Positions 8,478 to 17,707 of a stretch of DNA of 64,000 nucleotides are shown one piece after another (position 1 is the first letter of the stretch; every line of letters begins with the position of its first letter). This DNA is from Myxococcus xanthus. GTDB taxonomy: Bacteria > Myxococcota > Myxococcia > Myxococcales > Myxococcaceae. Where the stretch lies: NCBI RefSeq assembly GCF_006402735.1, contig NZ_CP017174.1, positions 7,668,001 through 7,732,000 of the forward strand, in the 5' to 3' direction. Made by a program: the position numbers and the translations under genes. The notes beneath the pieces were generated by a model. It was given only the letters and a program-made list of their open reading frames with translations, was not told where the DNA came from and ran no database searches.

Positions 8478-8970
8478 GGCTTTACGCCGGGAAGAACCCT
8501 TCGGCCCCCACTGCCGTATCTGTGAGCGACTTCGTTCTTCCCGCGTGGAAGACGAAAAAAGAGGACCGGATTATCGACGAAGGCGTCATCACGCCGCACT
8601 GCCGAGGGTGCCGCATGACGAGCACGTCGACCGCCTACGACTTCGATAGTCCAGCCGACCTGGCCCCCTCCTACCTCCACACAGTCCCCTGCCAGACAGG
8701 CCACCGGATGCCACACGCAGAGCAGACGCTCCGAAACTTCCGGAATAGCGGCGCGCGCGCATTCCTGGCGCAGCGCTACGACCTCGCGAACCTCTGCTCG
8801 CCGTGAGCTGACGAGCGCGATTTCGACTCCGTGCAGTTCGGGTCGCAGAGGACTGAGGAAGGTACATGAAGAGGGCGGGACCACCCTCTTGCCTCCAGCC
8901 GGACGCTCACGTCGTCAATGGGCCTGACTTCTGTTGGAGCCCCTGGATGCGAAGTGCCGCCTGCTCCTGG
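8478..8970. other. no recognised gene
   Basis: Open frames exist on both strands (for example a minus frame from 8884 through this stretch) but none has a good start site or a family I recognise, and the minus frame runs on into the IS end at 8477. It may be gene debris. No repeat or hairpin was noted. Confidence 0.4.
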
Positions 8971-10725
8971 CTACGGCGCAGGCATCCAGGCCAGACCCAA
9001 GTTCCTGCTGCTGCCCGAGTTTACGTCCTGGATATCGCTGCCGTCGGCCAGATTGGCGCTCCGGAGCACTCCACCCAGCCAATCCACCCAATACAGCCGC
9101 CCGGCCGTGGCATCGATGGCAATCCCGTGCACTGTGGTCTGGTTGGTCACCAGGGTAGTGGCGTTGGAGCCGTCCAGATCGGAGACATAGATACTGTTGC
9201 CGCGGGTCGAGTAGTACACCTTCCCGCCGCTCGGGTCGACCGCCAGGCCCACCCCCAGGCCGCCCAGGCCTGAAGCGAGGGTCTCCAGGTTGGTACCATC
9301 GAGATTGAATCGCACGAGACTGGTGTTGTTATAGGTAATTACATACATCTTATCATTCGGGATATCGAACGCGATGGCAGACGGGCTATTGATGCCCCCG
9401 ACGACCTGCGTTGGATTGCTGCCGTCCAGCTCGGCGCGCATGATCCGTTCTCCGTTGAAATCGGACCAGTACAGCCTGCGGTTCGTCGAATCGACTGCCA
9501 GCGCGCTGGGGTAGCCTCCGTCCGCCACGACATCGACCGGATTCGCCCCATCACTGGCCGCTCGGACGATGGCGCTGTCGCGCGTGTAGAAGATGGTACG
9601 GGTGACCGGGTCGGTGGCGACGAAACCGGCCCCGCTGATGCCAGTCTTGAGCTCAATGGCATTCGTGCCGTTCACGTCAACCCTCCACAGCGAGCCGGCG
9701 GTCGTGATCCAGTAGAGGCTCGCAAGACCGGTGACGTCGACCGTGAAGGTGGTGGAGGTGGTAGCGGCGCCGTCACTCACGGAGAGGGTGATGGTGGTGG
9801 AGCCGCTGGCGCTGGCGACAGGGACGACGTTGAGGATGCGGCTGGAGCCGGAGCCGCCAAGGACGAGATGGCTGGGGTCATTGGGCACCAGGTCTGTATT
9901 GGAGGACGTGGCGGTGACCGTGAGGCTGTCGGCGGCGGTCTCCACGTCGCCCACGGTGAAGGCCAGGTCGCCGGTCGAGCTGCCAGCAGTGATGCTCTGG
10001 TTGGCCACGGGGGAAATGGTAGGGAGGTCATTCACCGCGGTGACGTCGACCGTGAAGGTGGTGGAGGCGGTGGCGGAGCCGTCGCTCACCGAGAGGGTGA
10101 CGGTGGTGGTACCGCTGGCGTTGGCGACGGGAACCACCTTGAGGGTGCGACTGGTGCTGGAGCCTCCGAAGACCAGGTTTGTGGGGGCGTCGGGCACCAG
10201 GGCGGTGTTGGAGGACGTCGCGGTGACCGTGAGGCCGTCGGCGGTGGTCTCCACGTCGCCCAGGGTGAAGGCCAGGTCACCAGTCGAGCTGTCCTCGGCG
10301 ATGGTCTGGTTGGCCAACGAGGATAGCGTGGGCGTGTCGTTCACTGGGGTGATGGTGATGGTCACCGTGCCCTGGGCGCTTTGGCCCTGGCGGTTGGTGG
10401 CACGAAAGATGAGCGCATCTTCGCCATTGTAATCGGCGCCGGGGGTGTAGGTGACGGAGCCACTGGCGCTGATATCACTCAATGTGCCGTGGTCCGGTGC
10501 GTCGACGATGGTGAAAGTGAGTGCCTCGTTGCCGGTGGCCGGCAGGCGCAGATTGAGGGGCGTGTCTTCCACCGTCTCAAGCGTGATGTTGCGGGTCACC
10601 GGCGGGATGCTGGGCGGCTCGTTGTCGCGACAAGCGGCGAGGGTGCTGGCCGCCAGTCCAAGCACCAATCCAGCGCGCAATGCGGCGACTGGCGCTGCGA
10701 GCCATCTCGAAAGCAAATATGACAT
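8971..10725 (-). CDS. lipoprotein with cadherin-like repeats and YWTD propeller
   Basis: A 584-residue exported protein. The signal peptide ends in a lipobox (LAASTLAAC), giving a lipid-anchored Cys near residue 30. Three cadherin-like/VCBS-type beta-sandwich repeats follow, two nearly identical (LTVTATSSNT, LSVSDG-A---TTFTVDVT). The C-terminal ~250 residues form a YWTD/LDL-receptor-type propeller (RRLYWSDFNGERIMRAELDG, GRLYWVDWLGGVLRSANL). Such proteins serve in surface adhesion or ligand binding; the ligand is unknown. ATG 10725 is preceded by GAGGAA and is preferred over the longer frame from 10815. It stands alone between IS debris. Confidence 0.85.
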   Translation of the reverse strand: MSYLLSRWLAAPVAALRAGLVLGLAASTLAACRDNEPPSIPPVTRNITLETVEDTPLNLRLPATGNEALTFTIVDAPDHGTLSDISASGSVTYTPGADYNGEDALIFRATNRQGQSAQGTVTITITPVNDTPTLSSLANQTIAEDSSTGDLAFTLGDVETTADGLTVTATSSNTALVPDAPTNLVFGGSSTSRTLKVVPVANASGTTTVTLSVSDGSATASTTFTVDVTAVNDLPTISPVANQSITAGSSTGDLAFTVGDVETAADSLTVTATSSNTDLVPNDPSHLVLGGSGSSRILNVVPVASASGSTTITLSVSDGAATTSTTFTVDVTGLASLYWITTAGSLWRVDVNGTNAIELKTGISGAGFVATDPVTRTIFYTRDSAIVRAASDGANPVDVVADGGYPSALAVDSTNRRLYWSDFNGERIMRAELDGSNPTQVVGGINSPSAIAFDIPNDKMYVITYNNTSLVRFNLDGTNLETLASGLGGLGVGLAVDPSGGKVYYSTRGNSIYVSDLDGSNATTLVTNQTTVHGIAIDATAGRLYWVDWLGGVLRSANLADGSDIQDVNSGSSRNLGLAWMPAP

Positions 10726-10872
10726 GACGTTTCCTCGTGGGGGTGCCCGATATGGGCAGCGTAAACGCGGAGCGCCGGGTTCTCCGCTGACGCTGGCCGC
10801 GCTGTCAATCCTCATTTGTCGACTTGTTCGCGCTCATATTAGTGCGAATAGTGGACCCCAAACCGCAGCACC

Positions 10873-10960
10873 TGTGCCTATCCAAATCCGGTCGCTGCGT
10901 CATGAGTGCGTCAAGGCCACATTCGGCAGTGCGTCAAGGCGAGTGAGCGAGACGCGCACG
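10873..10960 (+). repeat. dispersed IS-end repeat, copy C
   Basis: An 88-bp copy close to the family consensus, with TGCGTCA three times. It abuts the truncated IS256-type fragment on its inner side. Confidence 0.85.
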
Positions 10961-11590
10961 GTGCCGAATGTCTCTGCCCTGGTGGCTTACGGCGAGGACG
11001 AGGACAGGCACCGACACCTGCTGGACATCCACTGGGGCAGCGAGTCGGTGGAGTTCCTGTCTGGGACTGCTGCACCTGCTGCTCAAGCGGGACTGACGGG
11101 CATCCGACTCGTCATCGCCGATGAGCGCGCGGGGCTGGCCGCTGTGGCACGACGGATGTTAATCAGAAGCTCAGTTGCTGCGCTTCACGGCGCACCTCAC
11201 CGGAACGCCCTCGCCAAAGCCCCCTGGCGGCTGCGAGGCCGGCTCGGTACGGAGACGTCAGCCGCCCTTCGGACTCCCAGCCTCCAGGAGGCTCCAAAGC
11301 ACCAGGAGGCGTTCCAAACCGGCCTGGGCCGCCAGGTGTCGAGGCCATGGAGTGTCTGCGTGAGGGCTTCGCCGCCGTCACTTACTTCTTTGCCTTCCCC
11401 AGCCCCCCTGGAAGCGCCTTCACAAATCCATGGCCTGGAGCAACTCCACGGCGAGGTGAAGCGTCGCATCCGCGCTGTCGGCGCCGTACTGGACCGCGCC
11501 AGTGCGCTGCGCCTCATCACCGCCATCGTCATTGAAGTCACCAGCGTCTGGAATGACCGCCGCTACCGCGACATGTCCCTGATGAGCTCA
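10961..11590 (+). pseudogene. IS256/Mutator-type transposase remnant
   Basis: Scattered pieces of a Mutator-type transposase are readable on the plus strand: ALVAYGEDEDRHRHLLDIHW, GLTGIRLVIADERAGLAAV (the segment with the second catalytic Asp), and GLEQLHGEVKRRIRAVG followed by ASALRLITAIVIE near the C terminus. Segments between them are missing or out of frame, and the N-terminal part is absent, cut at the repeat copy that ends at 10960. Confidence 0.7.
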
Positions 11591-11952
11591 GCCCCAGATA
11601 CCACTGCTGCTGGATACCTCCGCGGTGCTTTCCGCCCTGGGCCCCTCCGAACCAACTACACAGGATTCGGAATTGCCCCGGCCTCTATCCGAGTGACGCA
11701 GCGCCGGCGCAGGGCGCCCCAACAGCGCCATGTTCTGAGCGACTCCCAAACGCGTGATGCCCTACCTTCGTGCTGGCTGGAATCTGGAGGTGTGCGCCGA
11801 AGGCACTGGAGCACGGTGCACGTCGTGTCATGCCCCCACAGCCAGGTTCACGGAAGGAGGAGCTTGTCGCCCCCTCGGCTTCGAGTTGCAGTACGCGCGC
11901 AAGAGCCGGCGACGCCTCATCCGGTCTCCTGGGTACTGGCTGGTTCGCTCAC
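11591..11952. other. no recognised gene
   Basis: A short plus-strand frame near 11600-11690 begins P-L-L-L-D-T-S-A-V-L, which looks like a PIN-domain start but stops after about 30 residues. Nothing else was recognised. Confidence 0.35.
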
Positions 11953-12243
11953 CTACTCCCCGAAAGGATTGAGCAGTTCGGCCAGCTTCTTCTCGTACCC
12001 GGCCACATCGATAAATGGCTGGAGGGACTTGACGTGCGAGTAGCTGTTGAACTTCTGGAGTAGCGCATTCGCGGTGGAGAGAGAGAGTCGTTGTCCACGC
12101 CCGACAGCAGCATCAGGCTGGGATACAACTTCTGGAAGCGTGTCGTGTTCCAGGTGATGGCTTTGTCCAGCGAGTCGTTCCACGCATTGTAGTCGGCACT
12201 CGTCCCCGCCTTTCCTCCAATCTGGAGGATGACCGTGCTCCCC
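11953..12243 (-). pseudogene. C-terminal fragment of an unknown protein, frameshifted
   Basis: The minus strand reads STVILQIGGKAGTSADYN, then ITWNTTRFQKLYPSLM, then after a frame change ALLQKFNSYSHVK to a stop at 11955-11953. The frame change falls in a GA dinucleotide run near 12075-12090, a typical slippage site. The 5' part ends exactly where repeat copy D begins (12244). Codon use looks native. I do not recognise the family. Confidence 0.6.
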
Positions 12244-12288
12244 TGTGCCTACCCCAAATTCGGTCGCTGCGTCATGAGCGCGTCGAGG
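12244..12288 (+). repeat. dispersed IS-end repeat, copy D (45 bp)
   Basis: Only the outer half of the unit is present. It sits exactly between a minus-strand gene fragment that ends at 12243 and a plus-strand gene tail that starts by 12289. Confidence 0.85.
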
Positions 12289-12389
12289 ATCCGGAGCCCC
12301 AGCCCGAGGGCATGTATTCGGATGACGAGACGAACCCGGAAGACATGTACCCGGACGACGAGGAGGAGCCCAAGCCGCGCGGCCGTTGA
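12289..12389 (+). pseudogene. acidic C-terminal tail of a truncated gene
   Basis: In frame to TGA 12387-12389 the translation is DPEPQPEGMYSDDETNPEDM, then YPDDEEEPKPRGR. The near-repeat of M-Y-x-D-D-E marks it as real coding DNA. The remainder of the gene is missing, replaced at the repeat. Confidence 0.5.
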
Positions 12390-12403
12390 GGTATAGCTGC
12401 CGC

Positions 12404-13309
12404 ATGACGTCCTCTCCTCCCCCGGGCGCGGTCGCATTCGTGGACCGCTGGCGCGAGCTGTTCGATGCCTGTGACTGGTCCGGCCTGCGGGCGCACGAGC
12501 ATCCCGACTTTCCCGAGGCCGGCCCTCCCCGCCAGAACGACAGCTTCATCCGCGGACTCGGCAAGAGCGGCTTTCAAGTCACGAGCGCGACGCTGAAGCC
12601 CTTCGTGCAGCCCCGGTGGTCCATCTTCCGCTCGCAGCGCCTGCACCCGCAACCGACGTATTGGTGTGACCTGGTGTTGAAGAACGCGAAGGGCCACGAG
12701 ACCGAGGCCTTCATCGCCCTGGCTCCATGGGAGGGCACCGAGGGCGCCTTCCGCGCCTCGTATTACGTCGAGATTCCCCCGAAGAAGAAGGTCGCCCCGT
12801 TGGACTTGGGCAAGGAGCGCCAGCGCGTCGCGAAGTTCCTCGCCAAGGCAGTAAAGGACTTCGCCCGGGTCCAGGACGCACGGCCGCTCCAACGACTGGA
12901 GCTCCAGTACTCCACCGACAACGGGACGCTGAACGTGAGCTTCGACCTCGACCCGGCGGCCGAGCCGGGACGTGGCGACGCGATGACCCATTTCGGCTTC
13001 GCGGAGCTCCTCGTCCCGCGCTGGGCCGACATGAAGGAGCACAGGCCGTCCCTGGTGGGCCTCGATGGCGCGAAACTCGCGGCCCGCGAGGATGGGACCT
13101 GGGGCACGCCCGAGGCGCACGCGCAACTCGAGGAGCACTTGGGGAAGATGCTCGTCGCGACGCTGCTCGAGATGCGGGACAGCGGCCAGTTCGAGGCCCT
13201 GCGCGCCTCGGCCACCGCGGAGCTGGGTGTCGAGGAGCACGAAGGCCACTTCGGCTGGCCCGACTACGAGGAGCGCAGGCGCGAGAACAGGATTGCGTCG
13301 TCCCCGTAG
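12404..13309 (+). CDS. hypothetical cytoplasmic protein, 301 aa
   Basis: No signal peptide or membrane segment and no family I recognise. The start is ATG 12404, 16 bases after GAGG at 12388; the frame also opens at 12386. Composition is balanced, with a Lys-rich stretch (PPKKKVAPLDLGKERQRV) near residue 125 and an acidic C-terminal third. Segments such as STDNGTLNVSFDLDP suggest an alpha/beta protein. It is the only intact gene between two debris zones. Confidence 0.7.
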   Translation: MTSSPPPGAVAFVDRWRELFDACDWSGLRAHEHPDFPEAGPPRQNDSFIRGLGKSGFQVTSATLKPFVQPRWSIFRSQRLHPQPTYWCDLVLKNAKGHETEAFIALAPWEGTEGAFRASYYVEIPPKKKVAPLDLGKERQRVAKFLAKAVKDFARVQDARPLQRLELQYSTDNGTLNVSFDLDPAAEPGRGDAMTHFGFAELLVPRWADMKEHRPSLVGLDGAKLAAREDGTWGTPEAHAQLEEHLGKMLVATLLEMRDSGQFEALRASATAELGVEEHEGHFGWPDYEERRRENRIASSP

Positions 13310-13444
13310 CGCCGCGCGTGGAGGCACGGCTCGGATGCCCCCGCCCTCTGGGCGATGAAGGGGGACTCCACGCCGCCGGTCCGTGGCCCGAGTTCGCTGG
13401 GCCACGCAACATGCAGCCGCGAGTTGGGGCAGCGGCAACCTGGC

Positions 13445-13520
13445 GCGGCCGGCTCGACACCGCCCGGGGAGGCCGTGGACGCTGGCCGGACCGGCCGCGA
13501 TGGGCCACGGGGCCACCTGG
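13445..13520 (+). repeat. 76-bp GC-rich dispersed repeat, copy 1
   Basis: Runs from GCGGCCGGCTCGACACC to GGGCCACGGGGCCACCTGG and contains the palindrome GGCCGGACCGGCC. A second copy of equal length and the same strand lies at 46461-46536, with roughly nine in ten bases equal by eye. Confidence 0.8.
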
Positions 13521-13524
13521 ACGT

Positions 13525-13544
13525 GGTTAACAGCTTTGTTAACC
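13525..13544. other. perfect inverted repeat, possible operator
   Basis: GGTTAACA, spacer GCTT, TGTTAACC. A further CTGTTAACCGAG occurs about 95 bp on. Its AT-rich core in very GC-rich DNA suggests a protein-binding site. It lies downstream of both neighbouring genes, so its target is unclear. The rest of 13545-13884 shows no gene I can support. Confidence 0.4.
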
Positions 13545-13884
13545 ATCAAGGGCATCCGATTCTGACAATCCCGGGCTTTCGATGTCACACCTTCCAGGGT
13601 TGCGTCGTTTCCCTCTTTCAGAATGACGAATCGGGCGACCTGTTAACCGAGAGAGCGAAGCGCGGTTAGCCTTTACTGGGTACTCACGATTTCGTTGCGC
13701 GGCACAGACTCTCAGAGACGGCTCTCAGACTGTCTCGGCCGCGCTTCTCGACCGGCACAGCGCTACCCCCGCCGCGCTGCTCTTCTCCACGCGGGGCCAG
13801 TGCCCTCGAATTGGATTCCGGACCGAGAAGACAGTCCGAGGACACGCCCGCGCTGACAGCCAACATGAGGAGCGAGTGCACTGC

Positions 13885-14901
13885 TCATCGCATCTTGAGC
13901 ACCACTCGGAAGCGGGCGTGGTTGCTCATCATTCGCTCGAAGGCCTCGCCAGCGCGCTCCAGGGGAAACACCTCATTCTGGGAGCGCACACCCGTGAGCG
14001 CGCTGAAGTCCATGGTGTCCTGCGAGTCCTGGGGAATGCCGCTGGGCCAGCCCTGGACGCGCTGGCGCTTCATGATGAGTTGCTGGCTGGTGACGGGAAT
14101 GGGCTCCGCGCCCGCGCCCAGTAAGAGCAGGACGCCGTCGCGGCCCAGGCCGCCAATCATGTCCGCCACCAGGCTGTTGCTCGACGCGGTCATCATGATG
14201 ACGCGCGCGCCGCCCAGGGCCTGGAGCGCCTTGCCCACCTCGCCCTTCTCCGTGTCGATGTATTCATGGGCGCCCAGCTCCGTCGCCAGCTTCCGCTTGT
14301 CCGCCCCGCGCGAGATGGCCACGGTGCGGTAGCCCAACTTGCGCGCGAACTGGATGGCCAGGTGCCCCAGGCCGCCAATGCCTTGCACCGCCACCAGGGA
14401 GCCCGGCTTCGCGCCCATGTTCCGCAGGGAGTTGAACGTCGTCACGCCCGCGCACAAGAGCGGCGCGGCGTCCTCGGACTTCATACCGTCCGGGACTCGG
14501 GCCAGGGCCTCCTGGGGCGCGAGCATGTATTCGGCGTAGCCGCCGTCGTAGCTGATGCCGCAGATCTGCTGGAAGTCACAGGTGACGAAGTCGCCCACGC
14601 GGCACGCGGGGCACTGGCCGCAGTGGCCCCCGTGCCAGCCCACGCCCACGTGCTGGCCCGCCTTCCACGCCGTCACCCCGGGCCCCACCTTGTCAATGCG
14701 GCCCACCACTTCATGGCCGGGCACCCGCGGGTACTGAACGGGCATCCACCCCTCCTTGGTAATCGCATCGCTGTGGCAGACGCCACACGCGTCCACGGCG
14801 ATGAGCACCTGTCCGGAGCCAGGCTCGAGGACATCCCGCCCCACGACTTCGAGCGGGCCCTTCGCCTGCTTCACCTGCACTGCCTTCATCTTCCTGGCCA
14901 T
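13885..14901 (-). CDS. zinc-dependent alcohol dehydrogenase (MDR family)
   Basis: A 338-residue medium-chain dehydrogenase oxidising alcohols or reducing aldehydes with NAD(P). Catalytic zinc ligands are Cys in ACGVCHSD and His in GHEVVG. Structural zinc is held by the four Cys of CGQCPACRVGDFVTC. The Rossmann nucleotide site is GIGGLGHLAIQFARKLG. ATG 14901 has GGGGGAGG a few bases upstream and is preferred to 14916. No operon partner. Substrate not predictable; AdhP-type enzymes are the nearest match by motif. Confidence 0.9.
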   Translation of the reverse strand: MARKMKAVQVKQAKGPLEVVGRDVLEPGSGQVLIAVDACGVCHSDAITKEGWMPVQYPRVPGHEVVGRIDKVGPGVTAWKAGQHVGVGWHGGHCGQCPACRVGDFVTCDFQQICGISYDGGYAEYMLAPQEALARVPDGMKSEDAAPLLCAGVTTFNSLRNMGAKPGSLVAVQGIGGLGHLAIQFARKLGYRTVAISRGADKRKLATELGAHEYIDTEKGEVGKALQALGGARVIMMTASSNSLVADMIGGLGRDGVLLLLGAGAEPIPVTSQQLIMKRQRVQGWPSGIPQDSQDTMDFSALTGVRSQNEVFPLERAGEAFERMMSNHARFRVVLKMR

Positions 14902-15120
14902 CGCGCCCTCCCCCATGGGTGTGAAGAACGCAGGTGAATATGGGCAGGCCCCGAAGTGAAGACGACAGGCCAGATGGAGTTGAGGCGGCGTCCATGCGGG
15001 CGGCCGCCTCCATGCCGGTGTTGCTCAGTGGCGGGTGAGGGTGGCAGGGACCGGCCACGGCGAATGGGCCGTCGCCCCTCAGACGGCAGAGAGTCGAGCG
15101 CTCCCGCGACCTCCGTGCCC

Positions 15121-15205
15121 TGTGCCTACCCAGAATTCGGTCGCTGCGGCATACGTGCGTCAAAGCCCTATTCGGCAGCGCGTCAATGCGAGTGAGCGAC
15201 ATCCC
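15121..15205 (+). repeat. dispersed IS-end repeat, copy E
   Basis: TGTGCCTACCCAGAATTCGG followed by the conserved interior to GCGAGTGAGCGACAT. It lies between the alcohol dehydrogenase start and the LysR gene stop. Confidence 0.85.
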
Positions 15206-15276
15206 GGCGCGACTATCGCCAGTCGCCTTGTCGGTCATCAATCCAGCCATGAGAGACAAGGCAAACAGAGAACCTA

Positions 15277-16170
15277 TTACACATCCCGCCGAGCGATCTC
15301 CAAGAAGTTATGAACAAGGGCCGAACGGCTGGATTTCGGGTAAACAAGAGCAAGTCGTGCAACCGGCCGTGCGTCGCTGATATCTCGGTAGCTGACGCCC
15401 TCCAGGGCAAGTTGACGCATTGACGCCGGGACGATTGAAACCCCCTGGCCAGTTGCGACGAGCGAAAGGACCGATGCGATTTGTGGTGCGGATTGTCCCA
15501 CGCGCAGCTCGAAGCCAGCCGCAGCGCAAGCCCTCACTGCGGCGTCAAACAAATCTGGGCCGTTCATTCTCGGCGTGAGGATGAATAGCTCCTCACGCAA
15601 GCTTGCGAGGGCCACAGGGCCCGAGGCCGCCATGGGCAACGCGGGGTGTCCAGCCGGAAGCGCAACAACCATCGGCTCATCGGGCCATGAAACTACGTTC
15701 ATCTCAACCGTGTCGATTCCAGAGGGGCGCATAAACGCGAGTTCGAGACTCCCCTCGTGTAGTGAGGCCCCAAGAGACGCGCTGTTATTCTCATTAAGGG
15801 TCAGCTCGACCTCGGGATAACGGTGGCGAAATGCCCGAATTGCTCCTGGAACGACAGGGTTAATCGCCGCTGAACTCGTGAAGCCAATGCGGAGCACCCC
15901 TGTTTCGCCACGTCCAGCACGTTGTGCCTCCCGGATAGCCACGGCCACCTGCACGGGAAGGGAGTGCACTGCCGCATGAAAGGCCCTGCCCGCCTCGGTC
16001 AACTCCGCACCATGCGACATTCGGCGAAAAAGCGGGGTACCCACTTCTTCTTCAAGGTCACGAATCTGCTGGCTGAGCGGCGGCTGACCGATCCCCACGC
16101 GAGCGGCCGCTCGCGTGAAGTTTCGCTCCTCGGCGACCGCCAAGAAATATCGGATATGCCTTAATTCCAT
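15277..16170 (-). CDS. LysR-family transcriptional regulator
   Basis: A 297-residue regulator. N-terminal winged helix: MELRHIRYFLAVAEE, FTRAAARVGIGQPPLSQQI, LEEEVGTPLF. The C-terminal ~210 residues form a two-lobe effector-binding domain (LRIGFTSSAAINPVVPGAI). The start is set by MELRHI at 16170, the universal family start, though the frame is open to 16242. Closest in style to BenM/CatM-type or transporter-linked regulators. A TAG-N9-CTA dyad near 16191-16205 could be its own operator. The gene faces away from the EamA transporter 640 bp off, which may be its target. Confidence 0.88.
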   Translation of the reverse strand: MELRHIRYFLAVAEERNFTRAAARVGIGQPPLSQQIRDLEEEVGTPLFRRMSHGAELTEAGRAFHAAVHSLPVQVAVAIREAQRAGRGETGVLRIGFTSSAAINPVVPGAIRAFRHRYPEVELTLNENNSASLGASLHEGSLELAFMRPSGIDTVEMNVVSWPDEPMVVALPAGHPALPMAASGPVALASLREELFILTPRMNGPDLFDAAVRACAAAGFELRVGQSAPQIASVLSLVATGQGVSIVPASMRQLALEGVSYRDISDARPVARLALVYPKSSRSALVHNFLEIARRDV

Positions 16171-16808
16171 GGTAGATCCAAAACAGATAGCTCTAGGCCC
16201 TACAATATATTGGACAGATGACCCGTCAAGAGACACGTTCACCCCAGTGACTGCTCTTCTTCATCAGCGAGTGGAGACAAATCTCCGCTCCCTTTCAGCT
16301 CAAGACTTCCCCTGCTACTTGGACGCGGGTTCGCGCTCGAAGTCTCGTCTGCCCCGGCAGTACTCACAGTGCCGCCCGCCTTGACCGCAAGGACGTTGGC
16401 AACCATGCGCATTGCCAGCACAGCACTTTCGCCCCTCTGCATCCATCCAGACTGACGCCTATCTCCTCCAGAGGGGAGGTAGCCGCCAACCGCCCCTACA
16501 GAACGCCCCAGACTCTAGAAGTCACTGTTCGCGACTCACACCCAAGAACAACGACTGCAGGACCCAGCGTCTGCAGCAGTGACAGTCTGCTTGGCCGAAG
16601 AACTCATTCAAGCACTGGGGAGTGCTTCGAGGCTCTAGCCAGAACAGCCCTTGGCAAACTCGCGAGCCACGTCCACTCGAGAGCCGCAGCGGACGGGACC
16701 GCGCGGAACACAGCGCCGCCACGTCCACATCAACAACTGGCACCACTCCCGCCCCTATCACACCCAAACACAGAGCCATCCAAGCATATCAACCACCAAG
16801 AAAACACC
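16171..16808. other. long intergenic region of lower GC with one possible small ORF
   Basis: Separates the LysR gene from the EamA gene. GC is visibly lower than in the flanks. Apart from the Cys-rich small ORF at 16315-16446 I see no gene. Long open frames on the plus strand here lie out of frame with EamA and lack start sites. Confidence 0.5.
16315..16446 (-). CDS. possible 43-aa Cys-rich peptide
   Basis: Starts M-D-A-E-G-R-K-C-C at 16446 and contains CQRPCGQGGRHCEYCRGRR before a stop at 16317-16315. Six Cys include two C-x2-3-C pairs, as in a small zinc ribbon. GGAGGAGA lies upstream but about 17 bases from the ATG, further than usual. It could equally be the tail of a decayed gene. Confidence 0.3.
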   Translation of the reverse strand: MDAEGRKCCAGNAHGCQRPCGQGGRHCEYCRGRRDFEREPASK

Positions 16809-17690
16809 ATGCAGAAACCCCACACCAACCATCATCACGGGCTCCTTCAAATCCACATTGCCGTATTACTCGCGGGCGGCGCGGGCCTCTTTGCCAAACT
16901 CCTCACAATCAGTCCCATGGCACTCGTCTCAGGCCGCACAACATTCGGATGCCTGGCGCTCCTGATTGCTGCCATACTGACCCAAACAAACCTCCGCCTA
17001 CATGGATTCAAGGACCTGGGAGCCCTAGCCCTCTCAGGTGCAATCCTAGCCACCCACTGGTTTACATTTTTTCTCTCAATCCAAGTATCCACCGTAGCCA
17101 TCGGACTACTGGCGTTCTCAACATTCCCTCTATTCACCACCATCCTCGAACCCATCATCTTCAGCGAACGTCTACACCGTCGCGACGTCGTCACGGCAAC
17201 TACCGTGACAGTGGGATTGGTGCTCGTGACGCCGAGCTTCGATTTCAGCAACCATCTGACTCAGGGACTGCTGTGGGGAATTCTCTCCGCATTCACCTTT
17301 GCCGTACTGTCGCTCCTAAGTCGCTCCTATACCCATAAATACTCCACCATCAGCATCTCGCTCTATCAGCAGGGCTTTGCCGCACTATGCTCGCTGCCCC
17401 TCGCCCTGCAGTGGGAAGGTACGCTTACAGGTCGCGACCTGATACTGCTCTCCATCCTGGGAGTGGTGTTTACCGCGCTAGGACAAGGCCTTGTGGTGGC
17501 AAGCCTACGACATCTACGAGCAAGGACGACGAGCGTGGTGTTCAGCCTGGAGCCGGTCTACGGAATCTTGCTCGCGTGGCTCATACTCAGAGAAGTACCT
17601 AGCACACGGACGCTACTAGGCGGTGCTCTCATTTGCGGCGCCGTCGTGTGGGCCTCACTCAACCAAGGCAAAGCCAATGCGCACGCCTAA
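16809..17690 (+). CDS. EamA/DMT-family membrane transporter
   Basis: A 293-residue inner-membrane protein with about nine or ten hydrophobic segments and the two-fold EamA repeat; the second half ends with SLRHLRARTTSVVFSLEPVY, then a G-G-A-L-I-C-G helix. Family members export amino acids, purines or other small metabolites. Codon use includes many A/T third positions, unlike its neighbours, which points to recent transfer. The RBS is weak (AAGAAAACACC). The possible left end of an IS3-type element begins about 15 bases after its stop. Confidence 0.87.
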   Translation: MQKPHTNHHHGLLQIHIAVLLAGGAGLFAKLLTISPMALVSGRTTFGCLALLIAAILTQTNLRLHGFKDLGALALSGAILATHWFTFFLSIQVSTVAIGLLAFSTFPLFTTILEPIIFSERLHRRDVVTATTVTVGLVLVTPSFDFSNHLTQGLLWGILSAFTFAVLSLLSRSYTHKYSTISISLYQQGFAALCSLPLALQWEGTLTGRDLILLSILGVVFTALGQGLVVASLRHLRARTTSVVFSLEPVYGILLAWLILREVPSTRTLLGGALICGAVVWASLNQGKANAHA

Positions 17691-17707
17691 TTGGTGATTC
17701 CGAGTGG

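Noticed and set aside
11600..11692. PIN-domain toxin start
   Set aside because: Only ~30 residues before a stop, no catalytic Asp set, no antitoxin.
10451..12043. 530-codon plus-strand open frame
   Set aside because: It runs antisense to the cadherin-like lipoprotein, then through an IS-end repeat and IS256 debris; high GC keeps it open. Only the IS256 pieces are real.
12272..13588. 438-codon minus-strand open frame
   Set aside because: Shadow of the hypothetical gene at 12404; composition is Arg/Gly/Leu noise and it crosses the repeat region.
13684..13881. 65-residue minus-strand ORF with a signal-like start
   Set aside because: GTG start without good ribosome site, no conservation evidence, composition of noise after residue 20.
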